This document shows, one piece after another, positions 58,234 to 64,000 of a stretch of 64,000 nt of DNA; the first letter of the stretch is position 1, and each line of letters opens with the position of its first letter. The position numbers and the translations under genes are program-made. The notes beneath the pieces were generated by a model. That model saw only the letters and a program-made list of their open reading frames with translations. It did not search any database and had not been told where the DNA came from. The stretch covers positions 1 to 64,000 of the forward strand of contig NZ_JACHCN010000009.1 of assembly GCF_014205795.1 (NCBI RefSeq). Direction: 5' to 3'. The stretch is from Rhodanobacter sp. MP7CTX1. Lineage in GTDB: Bacteria; Pseudomonadota; Gammaproteobacteria; Xanthomonadales; Rhodanobacteraceae.

Positions 58234-60099
58234 ATGGACAAACTGAAGATGCACTCGCCCGACCTCAGCCAGGACAACATCGCGCGGATACGCGCGCTGT
58301 TCCCGGACTGCGTGACCGAGGCCAAGCGTGAGGACGGCGGCGTGCGGCTGGCGGTGGATTTCGACCAGCTCAGGCAGACCTTGTCCGAATCGCTGGTGGA
58401 AGGGCCGCAGGAGCGTTATCAGCTCAACTGGCCGGGCAAGCGCGAGGCGCTGCTGACGGCGAACGCACCGATTGCCAAGACCTTGCGGCCTTGCCGCGAG
58501 GAGAGCGTAGATTTCGACAGCACCAAGAACCTGTTCATCGAAGGCGATAACCTGGATGCGCTGAAGCTGCTGCAGGAGACGTATCTGGGCAAGGTCAAAA
58601 TGATCTATATCGACCCGCCGTACAACACGGGAAATGATTTCATCTACGAGGACGATTTCGCCGAAGATACGGGTGAATACTTGCGCCGTTCCAATCAGGT
58701 CGATGAACAAGGTATTTCGCTGAATTGGAACACGGAAAGCAACGGAAGATTTCATTCCGACTGGCTTTCGATGATCTACTCCCGTCTTCGACTTGCCCGA
58801 AATTTACTAAAAGATGATGGCTCGATCTTCATCTCTATTGACGATAAAGAAGTCGCAAACCTTCGTAAGGTTTGCGACGAAGTGTTTGGCGCATCAAATT
58901 TTGTGGCCAACATTGTTTGGCAGTCTCGTACGTCAATTTCGGACGATCACGAAATATCGCTCAATCACAACCACACGCTAATTTTCGCCAAAGAGAAAGA
59001 GACTCTTCGCTTCTATGGAGAAGAGCTTGATGCATCTGAGTACCAGAACAGGGACAACGACAAACGTGGGCCATGGAAGTTGGTTCCGCTTGATGCAAAC
59101 AAACCCGGCGGAAATACTAAGTACCCAATCTTGAATCCCTCAACCGGGCAAGAACATTGGCCGCCTGAGGGGCGAAGTTGGGCCATCAATCCGACGGAAT
59201 ACAAAAAACTGTTCGATGACGGGCGGATTGCTTTTGGTCTCGGCGGCGACTCCGCACCTAAAAAAAAGCTGTTCCTGGACGAGCGCATCGAACGCGGCGA
59301 CACCAAGACTCCAAGTTCTGTTCTGCTTGATGCTGGAACTACAAAGGATGGCTCCGCAGAAGTTACCGAACTTTTGGGGAAGAAGAAAATCTTCAGCTAT
59401 CCGAAGCCGACGAGCTTCCTAGAAAGGCTTGTCCAGTATGGTGTTTATCACGAGCGAGATCAGATTGTTCTTGATTTCTTTTCAGGATCATCGACGACAG
59501 CACATGCGGTCATGAAAAAGAACGCCGAAGACGACGGCAATCGTCGCTTCATCATGGTGCAGTTGCCCGAGCCTTGCGACGAAAAAGCTGAAGCTTTCAA
59601 AGCCGGCTACAAGACCATCGCCGAGATCAGCAGGGAACGGATCCGCCGCGCCGGCAAAAAAATCAGCGAGGGTAACTCGCAAGTCGATACCGGCTTCCGC
59701 GTCCTGAAGATCGACACCTCCAACATGGCCGACGTGCACTACACACCCGATGCCGTGACCCAGGAAGGCTTGTTCGCTTCCGTGGACAACATCAAGCCCG
59801 ACCGCAGCGCCTTCGACCTGCTGTTCCAGGTGATGCTGGACTGGGGTGTGGACCTGGCCCTGCCTATCGAGAAGAAGGTTATTCAGGGCAAGGACGTGTA
59901 CTTGGTAGACAGTAATGCACTGGCCGCTTGCTTTGATAACGCGGGCGGCATCGACGACGCCTTTGCCAAGGAGCTAGCCACACATCGGCCGATGCGTGCG
60001 GTGTTCCGCGACGCCGGCTTCAAGGACAGCACGGTGAAGATCAACATCGAACAGATCTTCAAGCTGCTCTCGCCCGCCACCGAAGTGAAGTGCCTGTGA
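58234..60099 (+). CDS. mod: type III restriction-modification methyltransferase (Mod), beta class
   Basis: A 621-residue site-specific DNA methyltransferase, probably N6-adenine. The catalytic motif DPPY (127-130, IYIDPPYNTGNDF) precedes the SAM-binding FxGxG-type motif (DFFSGSSTTAHAV), the order of the beta class used by type III Mod. The target-recognition region lies between them and is clearly AT-richer than the gene ends. The C-terminus (FRDAGFKDSTVKINIEQIFKLLSP) is typical of Mod. ATG 58234 follows GGAACACAC. It would protect host DNA and specify the recognition site for Res encoded downstream. Confidence 0.93.
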   Translation: MDKLKMHSPDLSQDNIARIRALFPDCVTEAKREDGGVRLAVDFDQLRQTLSESLVEGPQERYQLNWPGKREALLTANAPIAKTLRPCREESVDFDSTKNLFIEGDNLDALKLLQETYLGKVKMIYIDPPYNTGNDFIYEDDFAEDTGEYLRRSNQVDEQGISLNWNTESNGRFHSDWLSMIYSRLRLARNLLKDDGSIFISIDDKEVANLRKVCDEVFGASNFVANIVWQSRTSISDDHEISLNHNHTLIFAKEKETLRFYGEELDASEYQNRDNDKRGPWKLVPLDANKPGGNTKYPILNPSTGQEHWPPEGRSWAINPTEYKKLFDDGRIAFGLGGDSAPKKKLFLDERIERGDTKTPSSVLLDAGTTKDGSAEVTELLGKKKIFSYPKPTSFLERLVQYGVYHERDQIVLDFFSGSSTTAHAVMKKNAEDDGNRRFIMVQLPEPCDEKAEAFKAGYKTIAEISRERIRRAGKKISEGNSQVDTGFRVLKIDTSNMADVHYTPDAVTQEGLFASVDNIKPDRSAFDLLFQVMLDWGVDLALPIEKKVIQGKDVYLVDSNALAACFDNAGGIDDAFAKELATHRPMRAVFRDAGFKDSTVKINIEQIFKLLSPATEVKCL

Positions 60100-60108
60100 G
60101 GTGGTGTC

Positions 60109-61767
60109 ATGGAACATGTTGAACTGACGCTATTGCTGGACGGCCTGATCGCCACCTGGGAAAACGAGGTGGCGGAGTTCAAGCAGGCCAACGACAACTT
60201 CAGCACCGACGATATCGGCAAGTATTTCTCCGCATTGGCCAACGAGGCCAATTTGCGCGGAACCGACTTCGGCTGGCTGGTATTTGGCGTGAACAACCAA
60301 AGCCGCTCCGTCATCGGCACCACTTACCGGCAAGAGGCTGAGCGCCTGCACCAGTTGAAGATGCAGATCACCCAGAACACTGATCCGCGCCTTACCTTCC
60401 GCGACATCCACGAGCTCCAGCACACCGACGGTCGCGTCTTGTTGTTCCAGATCCCGGCCGCGCCGCGCGGCATCGCCATTTCGTGGAAGGGGCACTACTA
60501 CGCTCGCGCCGGGGAAAGCCTGGTCTCCTTGGGCCTGGACAAGCTGGACGAAATCCGCAACCAGACCCTCACGTTGGACTGGACGGCTCAGTTCGTTACC
60601 ACGGCAACGCTGGACGACCTGGACGAAGCTGCCGTGCGCAAGGCGCGCGAATCCTTCGCCCAGAAGCACGCCAACAGCTTCGCCCCGGAAGACGTTGCAA
60701 AGTGGCCGCTGGAAACTTTTCTCGACCGTGCGCGTGTCACCCGGGATGGCCAAATCACCCGCACCACGTTGCTCTTGCTGGGCAAGGCCGAATCGGCCCA
60801 CCACCTCTCGCCTCATCCCGCGCAACTGACGTGGAACTTGGTCGGCCAGGAGCGCGCCTACGAGCACTTCGGCCCGCCCTTCCTGCTGAGCAGCACGCGC
60901 CTGTATCAGCGCATCCGCAATATTCAGCTGCGCATCCTGCCGCAAGACGAACTGGTGCCAGTGGAAGTGGCCAAGTACGACCAGAAGATCGTGCTGGAAT
61001 CCCTGCACAACTGCATCGCGCATCAGGACTACGCCCGCAACGGGCGTGTAGTAGTCACGGAGCTGCCGGACCGGCTGGTGTTCGAGAACGAAGGCGCGTT
61101 CTTTGAAGGGCAACCAGGCGACTACATCGACGGCACCCGTACCCCCCGACGTTATCGCAACCCTTTTCTCGCCCAGGCGATGGCCGAGCTGAACATGATC
61201 GACACCATGGGCTACGGCATCCACGACATGTACGTACGCCAGGCAAAGCGCTATTTCCCGATGCCTGACTACGACCTTGGCGACACCGCGGCCGTGAAGA
61301 TGACGATCTACGGTGGCGTGGTCGACCCGGCTTACAGCCGCCTGCTGATCCAGCGTACCGATCTGTCACTGGCCGACGTGCTGGCGCTGGATCGGGTGCA
61401 GAAGAAACTGCCGATCCCAGACGAGGCCGCTGCACGCCTGCGCAAGGGTGGGCTGATCGAGGGCCGCAAGCCGAAGTACTTCGTTTCAGCCGAGGTTGCC
61501 AAGGCAACCGCAAGCGTCGCCGATTACATCCGCACGCGCGCCCAGGACGACGACTATTACGCCAAGCTCATTACCGACTACCTGACGTTGAAGGGCTCAG
61601 CGAGCCGCGCCGAAATCAACAAGCTACTGATGGACAAGCTGAGCGACGCGTTGAACGACAAGCAGAAGGACAACAAGATCGCCAACCTACTGACCAACCT
61701 GCGACGCAAGGGGCGTATCCGCAACACCGGCAGCCGTGGGCACCCGGTATGGCTGCTTGCAGAATGA
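60109..61767 (+). CDS. AlbA_2/Schlafen-type ATP-binding protein
   Basis: A 552-residue protein. The N-terminal AlbA_2 domain spans about 15-130 (NEVAEFKQANDNFS, IGKYFSALANEANLRGTDFGWLVFGV). A GHKL-type HATPase_c_4 segment lies near 295-345 (ESLHNCIAHQDYARNGRVVVTELPDRLVFENEG). The C-terminus looks winged-helix (SRAEINKLLMDKLSDALNDKQKDNKIANLLTNLRRKGRIRN). Such proteins are often called transcriptional regulators, but in defence loci Schlafen-like AlbA domains may cleave RNA. It sits between mod and res, 9 nt after mod. SD GAGGTGGTGTC. Confidence 0.85.
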   Translation: MEHVELTLLLDGLIATWENEVAEFKQANDNFSTDDIGKYFSALANEANLRGTDFGWLVFGVNNQSRSVIGTTYRQEAERLHQLKMQITQNTDPRLTFRDIHELQHTDGRVLLFQIPAAPRGIAISWKGHYYARAGESLVSLGLDKLDEIRNQTLTLDWTAQFVTTATLDDLDEAAVRKARESFAQKHANSFAPEDVAKWPLETFLDRARVTRDGQITRTTLLLLGKAESAHHLSPHPAQLTWNLVGQERAYEHFGPPFLLSSTRLYQRIRNIQLRILPQDELVPVEVAKYDQKIVLESLHNCIAHQDYARNGRVVVTELPDRLVFENEGAFFEGQPGDYIDGTRTPRRYRNPFLAQAMAELNMIDTMGYGIHDMYVRQAKRYFPMPDYDLGDTAAVKMTIYGGVVDPAYSRLLIQRTDLSLADVLALDRVQKKLPIPDEAAARLRKGGLIEGRKPKYFVSAEVAKATASVADYIRTRAQDDDYYAKLITDYLTLKGSASRAEINKLLMDKLSDALNDKQKDNKIANLLTNLRRKGRIRNTGSRGHPVWLLAE

Positions 61768-61852
61768 TAGCGCGTGTCGCTCACACAGAACTGCTTATAG
61801 ATCAATTACTTACTCCTTTCTGCAAGTAGAGCTTGCAGAAGCCTTGCAGAAA
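61756..61852. promoter_or_regulatory. repeated CTTGCAGAA motifs upstream of res
   Basis: CTTGCAGAA occurs directly at 61756-61764, 61832-61840 and 61843-61851, and inverted (TTCTGCAAG) at 61818-61826. The inverted copy and the last direct copy form a 10-bp dyad (TTTCTGCAAG / CTTGCAGAAA). This lies in the only sizeable gap (105 nt) within the operon, so res may have its own regulated promoter or an RNA-level control. Confidence 0.55.
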
Positions 61853-61872
61853 GGAACGCTCGCAGGAACACC

Positions 61873-64000
61873 ATGAAGCTCAAGTTCAAAATCCAGCCCT
61901 ATCAGACCGCCGCCGTGCAGGCGGTGGTGGACTGTTTTGCCGGCCAGCCACCTGCCAGCGCCCGCGCTGTGAGCTACCGCATCGACCCGGGCAAGCAGAC
62001 CAAGGGCCAGACCATCGGCAGCACCGTGGGCGGCGGCGATGGCTTCAGGAATGCCGACTTGCTGCTGACCGATCAGGCCCTACTTGAGAACGTCCAGAAG
62101 GTGCAGCACAGCCAGAACCTCAGCGCATCCACGGCGCTCACCAAGACCAAGGTCTCAGCGGTGAATCTCGACATCGAGATGGAAACCGGCACCGGCAAGA
62201 CCTACTGCTACATCAAGACCGTTTTCGAGCTGAACCGACAGTTCGGCTGGAGCAAGTTCGTCATCGTGGTGCCCTCCATCGCCATCCGCGAGGGCGTTGC
62301 CAAGTCACTGGCGATCACCGCCGACCACTTCCAGGAAACCTACAGCAAGAAGGTCCGGTTCTTCATCTACAACTCCAAGCAGCTGCACCAGTTGGAGAGC
62401 TTTTCGTCGGATGCCGGCATCAACGTGATGGTCATCAACGTGCAGGCCTTCAACGCCACCGGCAAGGACAACCGACGCATCTACGAGGAGCTGGACGATT
62501 TCCAGTCACGCAAGCCCATCGACGTCATCAGCGCCAACCGGCCCATTCTGATTCTGGACGAACCACAGAAGATGGAAGGTGCGGCGACGCTCAAGTCACT
62601 GGAGGCGTTCAAGGCCTTGATGGTGCTGCGCTACTCAGCCACCCACAAGACCCGCCATAACCAGGTGCATCGTCTCGACGCGCTGGATGCCTATAACCAG
62701 AAGCTGGTGAAGAAGATCGCGGTGCGCGGCATCACCATGAAAGGGCTGACCGGCACGAATGCCTATCTGTACCTGCAGTCCATCGAGGTTTCGAGCAAGA
62801 AGCCACCTGAAGCCCGCGTGGAGTTCGAGCAGAAGCTCGCCGGCGGCAAGATCAAGCGCACGATGCGCAAGCTGAAGAAGAGCGACAACCTGTTCACGCT
62901 CTCCGACGAGCTGGACCAATACCGCCAGGGCTTCGTCGTCTCCGACATCAACGCCAACACCGACACCCTTAGCTTCACCAACGGCGTGGAACTGACCGTG
63001 GGCGATGCGACGGGCGACGTGAACGAGGCCATGCTGCGCCGCATCCAGATCCGCGAGGCAATCAAGGCGCACTTCGACAAGGAACAGGCCTTGTTCTCGC
63101 AGGACGTAAAGGTGCTGAGCCTGTTCTTCATCGACGAGGTGGCGAAGTATCGCGACTACACCGTGGCCGACACCAAAGGCGAATACGCGCGCATCTTCGA
63201 AGAGGAATACCAGCTGTATTTGAACGAGGTACTCGGGCTGGAGGAAACGCCCTGGAGCAAGTACCTCAAGGGCATCGCAACGGAGAAGACCCACAGCGGC
63301 TACTTCTCCATCGACAAGAAGACCAAGCACCTCACCGACCCCACCGTGGCGAAGCGCGGCGAGAATGCGGGTCAGTCCGACGATGTAGACGCCTACGACC
63401 TGATCCTCAAGGACAAGGAGCGCCTGCTGTCGCTCACCGAGCCGGTACGCTTCATCTTCTCGCACTCCGCGCTGCGCGAAGGCTGGGACAACCCCAACGT
63501 ATTCGTGATCTGCGCCCTCAAGCACAGCGACAACACCGTCTCGCGCCGCCAGGAAGTGGGTCGAGGACTGCGCCTCGCCGTGAACCAGCAAGGCTATCGC
63601 ATGGACAACCCGGTCACCGTCCACGACATCAACCTGCTCACCGTAGTGGCCAGCGAGAGCTACAAGGATTTCGTAGCCGGTTTGCAGGAGGACATGACCA
63701 AGGCGCTGTCCGAGCGCCCGCGCAAGGCTGATGAGCGCTACTTCGCCGGCAAGGTGCTCAAGACCGAACAGGGCGAGGTATCCGTCACGCCGGCCATGGC
63801 GAAGCAGATCTACAAGTACCTGCTCAAGAACGATTACACCGACGACAACGACAGCATCACGAACGTATACCACCAGGCTAAAAAAGATGGTGCCTTGGCC
63901 GAACTGCCAGCAGAGCTGCGTCCGTACGAGGCACAGGTCGTCATGCTGATCGACAGTGTCTTCAGCGCAGCGCAACTGCCCGACATCGACGATGGCCGCA
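61873..64000 (+). CDS. res: type III restriction endonuclease subunit (Res), truncated by window end
   Basis: The ATP-dependent cleavage subunit of a type III R-M enzyme; the first 709 residues are present. Superfamily 2 helicase motifs: Q-tip-like [19 protein letters not shown], Walker [10 protein letters not shown] (K109), DEPQ (229-232, the variant typical of type III Res), motif III-like [25 protein letters not shown] and [11 protein letters not shown] (motif VI). The C-terminal PD-(D/E)xK nuclease should lie beyond 64000, as Res proteins are about 950-1050 residues. ATG 61873 has SD GCAGGAACACC. It acts in complex with Mod. Confidence 0.94.
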   Translation, partial: MKLKFKIQPYQTAAVQAVVDCFAGQPPASARAVSYRIDPGKQTKGQTIGSTVGGGDGFRNADLLLTDQALLENVQKVQHSQNLSASTALTKTKVSAVNLDIEMETGTGKTYCYIKTVFELNRQFGWSKFVIVVPSIAIREGVAKSLAITADHFQETYSKKVRFFIYNSKQLHQLESFSSDAGINVMVINVQAFNATGKDNRRIYEELDDFQSRKPIDVISANRPILILDEPQKMEGAATLKSLEAFKALMVLRYSATHKTRHNQVHRLDALDAYNQKLVKKIAVRGITMKGLTGTNAYLYLQSIEVSSKKPPEARVEFEQKLAGGKIKRTMRKLKKSDNLFTLSDELDQYRQGFVVSDINANTDTLSFTNGVELTVGDATGDVNEAMLRRIQIREAIKAHFDKEQALFSQDVKVLSLFFIDEVAKYRDYTVADTKGEYARIFEEEYQLYLNEVLGLEETPWSKYLKGIATEKTHSGYFSIDKKTKHLTDPTVAKRGENAGQSDDVDAYDLILKDKERLLSLTEPVRFIFSHSALREGWDNPNVFVICALKHSDNTVSRRQEVGRGLRLAVNQQGYRMDNPVTVHDINLLTVVASESYKDFVAGLQEDMTKALSERPRKADERYFAGKVLKTEQGEVSVTPAMAKQIYKYLLKNDYTDDNDSITNVYHQAKKDGALAELPAELRPYEAQVVMLIDSVFSAAQLPDIDDGR

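Noticed and set aside
62635-63975. 446-codon minus-strand open frame
   Set aside because: Antisense shadow of res, whose helicase motifs are intact on the plus strand.

Overview
The window looks like a chromosomal segment of a high-GC gammaproteobacterium of the order Xanthomonadales (Lysobacterales), most likely Rhodanobacteraceae. This rests on recognisable family variants and gene orders: a Clp-type CRP homologue divergent from speD, trpG-trpD-trpC near clp, thiE-hemL beside a rubredoxin gene, a PPi-type phosphofructokinase, a short-LID adenylate kinase and a lysine-type (K+-independent) proton-pumping pyrophosphatase. The species is an inference, because no search could be run.

Layout. 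1-600: the 5' end of a 16S rRNA gene on the minus strand, with boxA and a strong rRNA promoter. 0.9-10.6 kb: small protein, rubredoxin, thiE-hemL (overlapping ATGA), glyoxalase I, an acetylornithine-type aminotransferase, a sigma-54 activator, a short-chain dehydrogenase, a LON-substrate-binding-domain protein, mpl and adk. 10.8-19.3 kb: a pyrophosphate neighbourhood (pfp, hppA, ppa) interspersed with an alpha/beta hydrolase, an S9 peptidase and a 2OG-Fe(II) oxygenase. 19.4-24.4 kb: a LysR regulator divergent from an MFS pump, an aldo/keto reductase and a quinone-reductase-like enzyme, then a ferritin-like protein. 24.5-29.7 kb: thiC under a TPP riboswitch, a TetR regulator with a palindromic operator candidate, a pcm-like methyltransferase and tolC. 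29.8-34.9 kb: an envelope cluster (waaA, lpxL-type acyltransferase, polysaccharide deacetylase, GT4 glycosyltransferase) and a V4R-domain protein. 34.9-37.5 kb: a long non-coding stretch carrying a tandem met-box-like palindrome, a small secreted protein, tRNA-Gln(CUG), rpsI and rplM. 37.6-45.8 kb: glcF-like gene, coq7, speD/clp, a gamma-glutamylcyclotransferase-like gene, a HAD hydrolase and trpC-trpD-trpG. Several REP-like palindromes and a 14-bp tandem array lie between these genes.

45.8 kb to the window end is an accessory region that begins directly upstream of trpG, where trpE would be expected. It contains a YhaO/YhaN-type (SbcCD-like) nuclease-ATPase pair on the minus strand. Divergent from it is a tightly packed plus-strand operon: an excisionase-type HTH protein, an SNF2-type helicase, a DUF4391 protein, a 954-residue protein of unknown function, a type III-style beta-class DNA methyltransferase (Mod), an AlbA_2/Schlafen-type ATP-binding protein, and the type III restriction subunit (Res), cut by the window end. 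The first four genes overlap by 1 or 4 nt, so they are probably translated together. The region reads as a multi-gene anti-phage or restriction system built around a type III R-M core and is the most interesting part of the window. The centre of mod is visibly AT-richer than its ends, suggesting exchange of its target-recognition part.
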